From Zobellia uliginosa (GTDB lineage Bacteria; Bacteroidota; Bacteroidia; Flavobacteriales; Flavobacteriaceae), in NCBI RefSeq assembly GCF_900156625.1, contig NZ_FTOB01000005.1, positions 62,001 through 126,000 on the forward strand: a DNA stretch of 64,000 nucleotides, read 5' to 3'. Each line of letters starts with the position of its first letter. Within the stretch, counting starts at the first letter, position 1. This document shows positions 53,683 to 62,148 of the stretch, piece after piece. Position numbers and translations under genes: made by a program. The notes beneath the pieces were generated by a model. That model made no database searches and was not told the DNA's origin. It saw nothing but the letters and a program-made list of their open reading frames with translations.

Positions 53683-56295
53683 TTAGAAGGGGTAGTTGAT
53701 CCCAATTTGGAGTACCGAGTTGGCGAAATTGTAGTCCCTGAACCATCGTTTTGACATTTCTTCCGCCGGATTATAGGTTTTGAAGCCCAAATCGGCCCTT
53801 AAGATAAAATAGGTGAAATCGTATCGGAGACCAAAACCGGTTCCTAGGGCAACGTCTTCCAAGGATTTGAACCCGGTAAAGGTAGCGGCGGGGTCTTCTA
53901 CGTTATCGAAAACGTTCCAAATGTTTCCGGCATCGGCAAAGAGGGCTCCTTTCATATTTCCTATTACGGGGAAGCGATATTCAAGGTTGAGTTCGATTTT
54001 TAGGTTGGCCTCGTTAAAGTCGTTAATGGCATCGGTGCTTCCGGGTCCGAGGGAATAGGGAGACCAGGCCCTGATGTCGTTGGCCCCTCCTGCAAAATAA
54101 CTGCGGACAAAGGGAATGTTGTCGGAGTTTCCATATGGAATGGCTATACCGAAAAAGCTACGAAAGGCCAATACGTTGGTACGCGATGTAGCCCAATATT
54201 TTACGTAGTCGAATTCCGTTTTAAGGTATTGGCTATAGGGAACGCTGAAAACCAATTGGTCTCCGCTGTCATTTTCATTGAAGGGAACAATGTTCGAGAG
54301 CAAGGATAAAACGTTGCCCGCACTTTCGAACTTGAACCTGAATTGATAGAATTGGTTGTCGGTAAGCCCTTCGCGGTTGTTCAGGTTCAGGGTGTAATTG
54401 CTGGCAAAGATCAGGTTGTCTTCGGTAAGCCGTTGTCTTCGTTCTTCGATACGGCTTACGGTTTGAAATTCATCAGCGGTACTCGACACCGTCCCATCAA
54501 GAATGGCCCTTGTGAAATCGGTCGTTCCTAAAGGAATACGAAGGCTGGGGTCGTCCGAACTTTCCGAGGTTTCAAAATTACGTGTCAGTTCGGGGTAGTT
54601 TATGGCGTCGTTATAGCTGTCAAAATTATCGGCTACCGCATCTAACTGTTCGTAGGAGTTTTGATAGACATTAAAAAAGCGGTCGGGGTTTACGTTTTTT
54701 ACGAACTGTATGTTGAGCAGTTCAATGTTGTGTTTGATAAAGTCCGAAGGTGTCCAGTTATACCCCAAGACCGTACTGAAGGCCTGTTTGTCTAGACCTA
54801 TATTTTTCTGAAAGCTCGTTCCGACGGAAATCCGTGTTCTGGGCAGGGTATAGCTGGGTATAATTTTACTGGTGTTGATAAAGGGAAACCAGAACCTTGG
54901 TATGTCTAAGGTGAGGTCGGCCCCGAACTCTTGAATGTTAAAGAACCGACTGTCTATTATACTGGGGTCGTTCGATGAGCCAATGCTCAATCTGCCTGCC
55001 AAATTTAGGTTTTCGGCCCCCCCGAACAAGTTTCTGGCCTGTAAGGAAGGACTTAGGGCCAAGCCTACCTGCTGAATATTGGATCGGGTGACCTCAAAAG
55101 AGGTTCCCAGTGAATACTTGGGTCGCGCCGCCAGATAAATGTTGGCGTCTAAAACCGCAGCGCTATCGTTGGGTGTAGATGTGATCGTAGGATATTTAAA
55201 AACGCCCAAACTGGTAATTTGCCTATAGGTTCGGGTACGGTCTATATCTTTATAGATACTGTCTTTTTCGAAAAATACGGCATTGGCCAAGGTTTTGGGC
55301 TTGAACCTTAGTTTGTTGCGGTAGAAAATGGTGTAGTCTCCATAACGGATGAACTTTTGTTCGCTATCGCGTTCGTCATATAAATAATCGGTGTAGATAT
55401 TGATCTTGTCAAATTTGTACACTTTGTATTCGGCACTGGTTACGGCACTGTCGCCCCGTCTCTTAAAGTTGTCGATGTTCAGCTCAATGTTCATTTTTTG
55501 ATCATTGGCCAATTTGGTGGTATCGGTAGCGATGTCGTAAGAAATTGAGCTTTCTTGAAAGTTGTAGATACCTGAATTTCTGAAAATAGTGCTGAGGCGC
55601 TCCCTTTCACTGGCAAATTTGGTAAGGTCGAATTGGTCTCCGCTCTGAACGAACGATTCCGCCTTATGGAGGGCATAAATGGAGTCTATGGCCTTTGATG
55701 CAATTTTTTTGGATACCGAATCGATCATAAAGGGGTGGCCGAGGTCGACTTTATAGGCAACCATGGCCCTTCTTTTTTTGCCAAGCGTGTCTATCTCGTA
55801 TGTGGTGTTATTGTTGAAGTAACCTTTGCTTCCGTAATAGGCGCGCAGTCTTTCCAAGGTACGCCTCGTTTTTGTGGTGTCTAAAATGGCTGGGGCCTCG
55901 CCGACTTTTTTGAGCCATTCGCTCAGGCCGCTTACCAGAAAAGATTTGCCTAATCGGTCTACCTGTTTTTTGGATAGGAAATTGATCAGCCTCTGTTCTC
56001 GTTTTGCACTTTCATGAAGCCACGCCTGATAAGACGAATCCGGATTTTTTTTAGCGAGGTTGTGCAGGTTCAGTCGCAGTGGGTAGCCTAAAAGTGTGGT
56101 GTTCGGCTCTTGAACGATCAAACTTTTTATTTCTTCGCTCTTGACTTCAATGCTGTCGGCATAAATGGTGTTTTTTTTGAGCAAAAGTTCATCGTCATCC
56201 ACGCGCTTTAGCGTGTTGCACGAGTTGACCACGAGAACTATAAGCAATAGGCCTATTCTAATAGTGGACTTAGTAAAGCGAAACGTTTTGCCCAT
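53683..56295 (-). CDS. tamL: TamL: lipidated TamA/BamA-family outer-membrane protein
   Basis: An 870-residue Omp85-family protein: a lipoprotein signal (MGKTFRFTKSTIRIGLLLIVLVVNSC, Cys26), POTRA domains (about residues 27-430, including RTYRQITSLGVFKYP), and a C-terminal 16-strand barrel with the loop motif RSYFAGGANDIRAWSPYSLGPG. Lipidated TamA homologues are typical of Bacteroidota and work with TamB in envelope assembly or lipid transport. No tamB gene is adjacent. The ATG at 56295 is preferred to 56304 because a promoter box begins at 56302. It is divergent from the trmH-type gene. Confidence 0.9.
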   Translation of the reverse strand: MGKTFRFTKSTIRIGLLLIVLVVNSCNTLKRVDDDELLLKKNTIYADSIEVKSEEIKSLIVQEPNTTLLGYPLRLNLHNLAKKNPDSSYQAWLHESAKREQRLINFLSKKQVDRLGKSFLVSGLSEWLKKVGEAPAILDTTKTRRTLERLRAYYGSKGYFNNNTTYEIDTLGKKRRAMVAYKVDLGHPFMIDSVSKKIASKAIDSIYALHKAESFVQSGDQFDLTKFASERERLSTIFRNSGIYNFQESSISYDIATDTTKLANDQKMNIELNIDNFKRRGDSAVTSAEYKVYKFDKINIYTDYLYDERDSEQKFIRYGDYTIFYRNKLRFKPKTLANAVFFEKDSIYKDIDRTRTYRQITSLGVFKYPTITSTPNDSAAVLDANIYLAARPKYSLGTSFEVTRSNIQQVGLALSPSLQARNLFGGAENLNLAGRLSIGSSNDPSIIDSRFFNIQEFGADLTLDIPRFWFPFINTSKIIPSYTLPRTRISVGTSFQKNIGLDKQAFSTVLGYNWTPSDFIKHNIELLNIQFVKNVNPDRFFNVYQNSYEQLDAVADNFDSYNDAINYPELTRNFETSESSDDPSLRIPLGTTDFTRAILDGTVSSTADEFQTVSRIEERRQRLTEDNLIFASNYTLNLNNREGLTDNQFYQFRFKFESAGNVLSLLSNIVPFNENDSGDQLVFSVPYSQYLKTEFDYVKYWATSRTNVLAFRSFFGIAIPYGNSDNIPFVRSYFAGGANDIRAWSPYSLGPGSTDAINDFNEANLKIELNLEYRFPVIGNMKGALFADAGNIWNVFDNVEDPAATFTGFKSLEDVALGTGFGLRYDFTYFILRADLGFKTYNPAEEMSKRWFRDYNFANSVLQIGINYPF

Positions 56296-56301
56296 AGAGG
56301 T

Positions 56302-56309
56302 CAAAAATA
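56302..56309 (-). promoter_or_regulatory. -7 promoter box of tamL, close to the start codon
   Basis: On the minus strand this reads TATTTTTG, an exact TAnnTTTG element only 6 bases before the ATG at 56295. If used, the messenger would have almost no leader. Confidence 0.4.
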
Positions 56310-56483
56310 CATTGATTTCGTTTAAACTTTTTTATTTGGAGTCGAAAATATAGGGTTTTCTGTAGGGATGCACTTTTTTGGGGGAAATTTATGACCTTAA
56401 TTTTAGTGTTAGAGTATAAATTGTAGCTTCAAAATGGCATATTTGCAGTCCATATATATTCATCGTAAGACGCACAGAACACC

Positions 56484-57206
56484 ATGGTTTCAAAAAATCA
56501 GATCAAACTCGTTAAAAGTCTACACCAAAAAAAGTACCGTAATCGTCACAACCTTTTTGTGGCCGAGGGTAGAAAGGTTGTAAGCGAGTTGGTGGCCTCA
56601 GATTTCAAGGTAAATGCCGTTTATAGTACCGATGCCGAAATAGAGGTGGGTGCGGCTGGTTTGGTGGAGCTTGTTTCAGAGGCGGAATTGAAAAAAATGA
56701 GTGCGCTTACCACTCCTAACAAAGTATTGGGGGTTTTTGAGATTCCTAAGGCCCGAAAGCCCGATTTGACGGGGTGGGTCGTTGTGCTCGATGATGTTCG
56801 TGATCCGGGAAACCTGGGGACCATCATTCGGTTGTGCGACTGGTTCGGTATTGAACATTTGATCTGTTCCTTGAATACGGTAGATTGTTACAATCCGAAA
56901 ACCTTGCAGGCTACCATGGGGTCGATATCGCGTGTGAATATCGGTTATACCGATTTGCCTACTTTTTTAGAGGGAGTTTCCGTCGAGATATACGGAGCTT
57001 TTATGGACGGAGAAAGTGTTTATACGAAGACAATGCCCGAGTCGGGAATATTGGTAATGGGCAATGAGGCCAATGGTGTATCGAAAGAAGTGGAAGCTTT
57101 GGTGTCCCGGAAAATAAGCATACCCCAGTTCGGGAAAAGCACTACGGAAAGCCTTAACGTAGCAACTGCTACGGCTATATTGTTAAACGAAATCAGAAGG
57201 GTTTAG
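56484..57206 (+). CDS. TrmH/SpoU-family RNA 2'-O-methyltransferase
   Basis: A 240-residue SPOUT RNA methyltransferase. An N-terminal substrate-binding domain starts MVSKNQIKLVKSLHQKKYRNRHNLFVAEGRKVV. The SpoU catalytic domain has LDDVRDPGNLGTIIRLCDWFGI (motif 1), VMGNEANGVSKE (motif 2) and IPQFGKSTTESLNVATATAILLNE (motif 3). The target nucleotide in rRNA or tRNA is unknown. It is convergent with sprT with 7 bases between. Confidence 0.93.
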   Translation: MVSKNQIKLVKSLHQKKYRNRHNLFVAEGRKVVSELVASDFKVNAVYSTDAEIEVGAAGLVELVSEAELKKMSALTTPNKVLGVFEIPKARKPDLTGWVVVLDDVRDPGNLGTIIRLCDWFGIEHLICSLNTVDCYNPKTLQATMGSISRVNIGYTDLPTFLEGVSVEIYGAFMDGESVYTKTMPESGILVMGNEANGVSKEVEALVSRKISIPQFGKSTTESLNVATATAILLNEIRRV

Positions 57207-57213
57207 CGCTTTT

Positions 57214-57933
57214 TTATTCAAAGGTAAAGTTGACAAAGAGTCCGCGCGTTTTCATGGATTCGATATTTCCGGTCCATGGGCTGTTGGGGTCGTTGTCGCG
57301 TACCAGTTCGTCCGTTAGGCCGAAGACACCGCGAATGGATGGGGTGAATTTAAAGTACTCGAGGTAGAAATCTATACCGAAGCCCAGTTCGTAGTTGTAA
57401 GTCCATTTTTTCATACGGAAGGTTCCGCTGCTGTTGTCATCAAGACTTTTTTCGTTGCTTCCCAAGTTGAGGGAAGCCGATGGGCCGGCAACTAGAAAAG
57501 GTTTGAAATTACCAAAACGGCGTGTACCGATCTTTAAAAGAACGGGGAAATTGATGTAAGTCGATTTTACTTCGGTAATGGCATTCCTTTCTCCTTCGTC
57601 AGTTGCGGCGAATCCGGGAAAACCCAAGGTTCTGGCGTTATAGTATAGTCCGGGCTCTAGCCTTACATCCAAAAATTCATTAAGGCGCAGCTCGCCGATA
57701 AGGCCTACGTTAAATCCGGTGGACTCCAAGACTTGTATGTCGGTGCCTTGGTTGCCCCGATCTTGTTTGTATTCAAATTTGAATCCGTATTGGTTGAAAC
57801 CCAAGAAATAGCCGTAGTTCAAGAATTTTTTATCCTTGTTCTCAATATTTAGAACCGGGTTGGAATTGAATTGGGCGTTCGCCGGTAGGGATAGGAATAA
57901 AATACCTCCCAGAACCAAAAAAAATCTTTTCAT
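57214..57933 (-). CDS. SprT/PorT-family outer-membrane beta-barrel protein (type IX secretion)
   Basis: A 239-residue outer-membrane protein with a signal peptide cut after about residue 20 (LSLPANA-QF) and about eight amphipathic beta strands ending in VNFTFE, a terminal barrel strand. The sequence and its position directly after ubiE match sprT of Flavobacterium johnsoniae and porT of Porphyromonas gingivalis. These are needed for type IX secretion and, in the former, gliding. That agrees with gldB-gldC elsewhere in this window. The general PorT family is large, so the T9SS role is probable rather than certain. Confidence 0.82.
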   Translation of the reverse strand: MKRFFLVLGGILFLSLPANAQFNSNPVLNIENKDKKFLNYGYFLGFNQYGFKFEYKQDRGNQGTDIQVLESTGFNVGLIGELRLNEFLDVRLEPGLYYNARTLGFPGFAATDEGERNAITEVKSTYINFPVLLKIGTRRFGNFKPFLVAGPSASLNLGSNEKSLDDNSSGTFRMKKWTYNYELGFGIDFYLEYFKFTPSIRGVFGLTDELVRDNDPNSPWTGNIESMKTRGLFVNFTFE

Positions 57934-58010
57934 TCAAAAAAAAATTATCCGTCCGCTTTTCGCTTTTTAAAAAGGTCGAACCTCTGGTTTATTTGGCCAT
58001 AACGACCGTG

Positions 58011-58742
58011 TCATTTTTTTGTGGCAACGTAAATCGATGCAACCCCAAATGTTTGGGGCCTGTTCTCTACCTCTATAAACCCGATTTTGCGTAAAATATT
58101 GTTGAAGGCATCACCATGTGGGAAAACAGATGCCGATTCGCTCAGGTAAGAATAGGCTGCTTTGTCTTTGGAAAAGAGTTTGCCAATGGCGGGCAACATG
58201 TATTTGGTGTATGTGTTATAGCCCTGTTTAAAAGGGGTTTTGGTCGGTACCGAGGTTTCTAAGACCACAAAGGTGCCGTTTGGGGCCAATACCCTGTATA
58301 TTTCCGCAAGGCCTTTTTCCAAGGTTTCAAAATTTCGAACACCAAAGGCTACGGTTACGGCATCGAAACTATGGTCTTCAAAAGGTAGGTTTTCACTGTC
58401 GCCGATAACCATGTCTATTTTTTGATCTAGGTTTTTTTGGGCTACTTTCTTTTTGCCGACCTCTAGCATTCCGGGAGATATGTCAAGGCCCACAATTTTT
58501 TCGGCTCCGGTTTCCACCAGGTTAATGGCGAGGTCGCCTGTGCCTGTGGCAATGTCCAATATGGAACTGGGTTCCTTGGCGGTCAAAATGGCCACCACCC
58601 TTTTGCGCCATTTGATGTCTATACCGAAGGAAATGACACGGTTCAGGCCATCGTAATTTTCTGATATGTTATCGAACATTTGCGTAACTTGGTCTTTCTT
58701 TCCAAGCTCGGAATCTTTGTAAGGAGTAACCTTTTTGTCCAT
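58011..58742 (-). CDS. ubiE: Demethylmenaquinone methyltransferase (UbiE/MenG)
   Basis: A 243-residue SAM methyltransferase that makes menaquinone from demethylmenaquinone. The family motifs are visible: FDNISENYDGLNRVISFGIDIKWRK, the SAM loop LDIATGTGDLAINL, GLDISPGML and the C-terminal PHGDAFNNILRKIGF. The frame opens at 58805, but a -7 promoter box at 58762-58769 lies within that extension, so the ATG at 58742 (MDKKVTPYK) is the start. Confidence 0.95.
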   Translation of the reverse strand: MDKKVTPYKDSELGKKDQVTQMFDNISENYDGLNRVISFGIDIKWRKRVVAILTAKEPSSILDIATGTGDLAINLVETGAEKIVGLDISPGMLEVGKKKVAQKNLDQKIDMVIGDSENLPFEDHSFDAVTVAFGVRNFETLEKGLAEIYRVLAPNGTFVVLETSVPTKTPFKQGYNTYTKYMLPAIGKLFSKDKAAYSYLSESASVFPHGDAFNNILRKIGFIEVENRPQTFGVASIYVATKK

Positions 58743-58761
58743 TTTTGGGCAATTTTTGGGG

Positions 58762-58769
58762 CAAAGATA
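58762..58769 (-). promoter_or_regulatory. -7 promoter box of ubiE
   Basis: On the minus strand this reads TATCTTTG, an exact TAnnTTTG element 19 bases before the chosen start codon. Confidence 0.5.
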
Positions 58770-58867
58770 CAATATCGTGACAAGTAAACGTTTATGCAAC
58801 ACCACGAAAGCCTAGGAGGGTAAAGTGTATTTTATGGGCATTTTAGAAAGTCAACCGAAATATTATG

Positions 58868-58875
58868 TAATTTTG
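58868..58875 (+). promoter_or_regulatory. -7 promoter box of trkA-trkH
   Basis: TAATTTTG is an exact TAnnTTTG element, with a TTTT stretch at 58841-58844 near the -33 distance. The leader to trkA would be about 75 bases. Confidence 0.5.
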
Positions 58876-58955
58876 CCCAGCAAAATATAAGCTAGAAACT
58901 GGTTTTATATGCATAGAGGGGTGTGTGCTGCCGATCCCAACAAAGTTGCTGATAC

Positions 58956-60305
58956 ATGAAAATTATAATCGCAGGCGCTGGTGAAGTAGGTTTTCACTTG
59001 GCCAAACTGCTATCTTACGAATCACAGGATATTACGCTCATCGATACTAAAAAAGAGAGTCTGGCCTATGCCGATACTCATTTGGATATTCGTGTGCTGC
59101 GTGGTGATGCCACTTCACTTTCCGTACTTAGGGATGCCGATGTGCAAAATTCAAGGTTGGTAATCGGGGTAACTTCCTCGGAAACCACCAATATTACCTT
59201 ATGTATGTTGGCCAAGCAATTGGGATGTAAAAGAACCATCGCCAGAATATCGAACACAGAGTTTATCGAAGAACGTGAGAGCATCCGCTTTGCCGATCTT
59301 GGTATAGACGAGCTGATTTCCCCCGAAGAGCTGGCAGCGACCGAAATACAACTGCTGTTGAACAAGTCGGCTTTTAACGATACCTACGAGTTTGAGGAAG
59401 GTAAACTTATTATGATCGGGGTTTCGCTATTGGCCAGTGCGCCCTTTGTCGGAAAGACGGTAAAGGAGGCGGCCCGTATTTTTCCGGAACTCAATTTTAT
59501 GCCGATCGCCTTACAGCGAACCGGTACCCAATATACGGTTATACCTCGGGGAGACACCGTTTTTAAACACGGTGACCAGGTTTATTTTATCACGACAAAA
59601 GAAGGGGTAGACCAACTGTACAAGCTTACGGGCAAAAAAAAGGAATCTATTCGAAACGTAATGATCTTGGGCGGTAGTAAAGTGGGCTTTAAGGCCGCAC
59701 GAGACCTGTGTGCCAACAAGTTCAATGTAAAACTTATTGAAAAGGACAAGGAAAAGGCCTTTGATCTTGCTGACGATTTGCCAAATGCCTTGGTCATTAA
59801 CGGAGACGGTAGAAATGTAGAATTGTTGGAAGAGGAAAGCCTAGAGTCTATGGATGCCTTTATTGCGGTGACCGGAAACTCCGAAACCAACATTATGTCT
59901 TGTCTTGTGGCCAAGTCGAAGCGTATCAAGAAAACCATTGCCTTGGTCGAGAATATGGACTATTTTCAACTATCGCATTCCATAGGTATAGATACCTTGA
60001 TCAATAAAAAGCTATTGGCGGCCAATAACATATTTCGCCATATTAGAAAAGGTGAAGTAGTGGCTTTGATGCGTTTGAACAATTTAAACGCGGAAATACT
60101 GGAATTTGTGGTCAAACCCAACTCAAGGGTAACGGGAAGTGTTATCCGTGAACTTGATTTCCCAAGGGCCGCTACCATAGGCGGGGTCATCAGGGGAGAA
60201 GAAGGAATCATAGCCTTAGGGGGCTTTGAAATACAGGCAGGCGACCGGGTAGTGGTCTGTTGTCTGCCGGAAGCCATTCCTAAAATTGAACGATTGTTTC
60301 TTTAA
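58956..60305 (+). CDS. trkA: Trk potassium transport regulatory subunit TrkA
   Basis: A 449-residue peripheral membrane protein that gates the TrkH potassium channel. It has two tandem RCK units, each a Rossmann fold (IIIAGAGEVGFHLAKLL at residue 2 and VMILGGSKVGFKAARDL at about 230) followed by a TrkA-C domain. The trkH start overlaps its stop (TAATG), so the two subunits are translationally coupled. Confidence 0.96.
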   Translation: MKIIIAGAGEVGFHLAKLLSYESQDITLIDTKKESLAYADTHLDIRVLRGDATSLSVLRDADVQNSRLVIGVTSSETTNITLCMLAKQLGCKRTIARISNTEFIEERESIRFADLGIDELISPEELAATEIQLLLNKSAFNDTYEFEEGKLIMIGVSLLASAPFVGKTVKEAARIFPELNFMPIALQRTGTQYTVIPRGDTVFKHGDQVYFITTKEGVDQLYKLTGKKKESIRNVMILGGSKVGFKAARDLCANKFNVKLIEKDKEKAFDLADDLPNALVINGDGRNVELLEEESLESMDAFIAVTGNSETNIMSCLVAKSKRIKKTIALVENMDYFQLSHSIGIDTLINKKLLAANNIFRHIRKGEVVALMRLNNLNAEILEFVVKPNSRVTGSVIRELDFPRAATIGGVIRGEEGIIALGGFEIQAGDRVVVCCLPEAIPKIERLFL

Positions 60306-61795
60306 TGCAGCTAAATTCAAAAATAATATTTCATATCATGGGGCTGCTGTTGCTTTGCAACGGCGGCTTTATGCTCTTGGCTGCCTTGGTAAGCGGGATC
60401 TATGATGATGGCGCTACCCTAAGTATAGCTTTGGCGGCGATAACGACAATGTTTATTGGAATTTTTGCCATGTTCTATACCAAGGGACATAAAAAGGAGG
60501 TAAAGCGTAAGGAAGGTTATATTATCGTGACCTTTGGGTGGCTGGTAATGTCTTTTTCGGGCATGTTGCCCTATCTTTTTTCCGGGGCCATTCCCTCGGT
60601 TACCAATGCTTTTTTTGAGACCGTATCGGGGTATACCACAACAGGGGCCTCCATTTTAGATGATATTGAGGTATTGCCCAAGGGCTTGCTTTTTTGGCGT
60701 AGCCTTACCCATTGGATCGGTGGTATGGGAATTATTGTTTTGGCCATTGCCATTTTACCGCTATTGGGTATCGGGGGGATGCAGTTGTTCGCGGCCGAAG
60801 CCCCTGGGCCGAGCGCCGATAAGTTGCACCCAAGGATTACCGATACCGCCAAACGTCTTTGGCTGATTTATGTCGGATATACCTTGGCGGAAACCCTGCT
60901 TTTGAAATTGGCGGGCATGAGTTTCTTCGATGCTATAAACCATTCCTTGGCTACCCTTTCTACCGGGGGCTTTTCGACCAAGAACCTAAGTGTGGCCTAT
61001 TGGAACGATCAGCCGATGATCCAGTACATTATTATTGTGTTCATGTTTCTTGCAGGAAGCAATTTCGTACTCAGTTACTTTGCTTTTAAAGGGAAGGTAC
61101 AACGCGTATTAAGGGATGAGGAGTTTAGATATTATGGCGGCTTTGTGGTCATTTTTACCCTGGTGTCGGCCCTAGTGGTCTATTTTCATGCGGAAGTGCC
61201 GCTTACCGAATACCATCCGATGGTGCTAGGGCAGGCGGAAAGCGCTTTTCGGCATACCTTATTTCAAGTTATATCGGTAATTACCACAACGGGATTTGTT
61301 TCTGCCGATTTTACTAGTTGGACACCCTTTATGACCGTTTTCTTTTTCGGACTGATGTTCCTTGGTGGCTCTGCAGGTTCTACTTCAGGTGGGATCAAGG
61401 TTATGCGGCATATACTGATTATTAAGAACGGATTGTTGGAGTTTAAGCGAACCTTGCACCCCAATGCCATTATCCCCGTGCGTTACAACAATAAGACCGT
61501 TAAAGAGAAAATCGTTTATAACATCATCGCGTTTTTTGTGCTGTATATGTTATTGTTCATCATAGGGGCTTTGGTATTAGGGGCCATGGGAATCGATTTT
61601 GTAACTGCCATTGGTGGTTCGGCCTCGTCCCTTGGTAATGTGGGGCCGGCCTTTGGGGGACTCTATCCCTTGAGCAATTTCAACGGATTGCCCGACGCGG
61701 GTAAATGGTGGTGCGGTTTTCTTATGTTGGCCGGTAGGCTCGAGCTCTTTACGGTTCTTATTTTACTTACCCCTTATTTCTGGAAGAGGACCTAG
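60305..61795 (+). CDS. trkH: Trk potassium uptake channel TrkH
   Basis: The membrane subunit of Trk, 496 residues with about ten membrane segments. The four pore-loop segments are visible with the selectivity glycines, for example SGYTTTGASIL, LSTGGFSTKN, ISVITTTGFVSADF and GSASSLGNVGPAFG. The intramembrane loop GGSAGSTSGGIK is typical. It imports potassium with TrkA. Confidence 0.96.
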   Translation: MQLNSKIIFHIMGLLLLCNGGFMLLAALVSGIYDDGATLSIALAAITTMFIGIFAMFYTKGHKKEVKRKEGYIIVTFGWLVMSFSGMLPYLFSGAIPSVTNAFFETVSGYTTTGASILDDIEVLPKGLLFWRSLTHWIGGMGIIVLAIAILPLLGIGGMQLFAAEAPGPSADKLHPRITDTAKRLWLIYVGYTLAETLLLKLAGMSFFDAINHSLATLSTGGFSTKNLSVAYWNDQPMIQYIIIVFMFLAGSNFVLSYFAFKGKVQRVLRDEEFRYYGGFVVIFTLVSALVVYFHAEVPLTEYHPMVLGQAESAFRHTLFQVISVITTTGFVSADFTSWTPFMTVFFFGLMFLGGSAGSTSGGIKVMRHILIIKNGLLEFKRTLHPNAIIPVRYNNKTVKEKIVYNIIAFFVLYMLLFIIGALVLGAMGIDFVTAIGGSASSLGNVGPAFGGLYPLSNFNGLPDAGKWWCGFLMLAGRLELFTVLILLTPYFWKRT

Positions 61796-61825
61796 AAATT
61801 ATTTCTTCCGATCTTTATTTTTTCG

Positions 61826-61865
61826 AGTTGTTTTCGACAACTGCATTTAAGGTCAAAAAAACCTT
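61826..61865 (+). terminator. Two small hairpins after trkH
   Basis: AGTTGT / ACAACT closes on TTTCG (61826-61842), followed by AAGGT / ACCTT around CAAAAAA (61849-61865). Neither is followed by a long T tract, so this is a weak candidate terminator. Confidence 0.4.
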
Positions 61866-62084
61866 GTAAAGTATCGTTTGCACTTCAACGTAGTTTTCAA
61901 ATTTTTACCGCCATAAGGCTATTGGAACAATTGGTGTTATCAAGTCTGTAATTTATATGTTTATATTTTGATAAATGTAGAAAAAATCTTACATTGTATT
62001 CCTTTTTTGATATAACTATTATTGTGGGGCTACAGCAATATGATGGTTTGGCCGCCGCACCTTCAACCTTCCCCTGAAATGAGC

Positions 62085-62099
62085 AATGCCTAGGGCATT
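62085..62099. repeat. Inverted repeat upstream of the metalloprotease-like gene
   Basis: AATGCC and GGCATT form a perfect 6-bp inverted repeat around TAG, about 50 bases before the start codon. It is a possible operator; no regulator is adjacent. Confidence 0.4.
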
Positions 62100-62148
62100 T
62101 GGTTCTTAGTCTGTATTTACTAATTCTAATCATAAAATACGTTTTATC

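Larger units (their letters stand above)
61796..62148. other. 353-base intergenic region before the metalloprotease-like gene
   Basis: The first part holds two small hairpins behind trkH (61826-61865). The middle is AT-rich (about 61940-62030) with no exact TAnnTTTG element close to the downstream start. Near the end there is a perfect inverted repeat (62085-62099). No open frame here has coding features, so it probably contains the trkH 3' end and the promoter and leader of the next gene. Confidence 0.5.
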
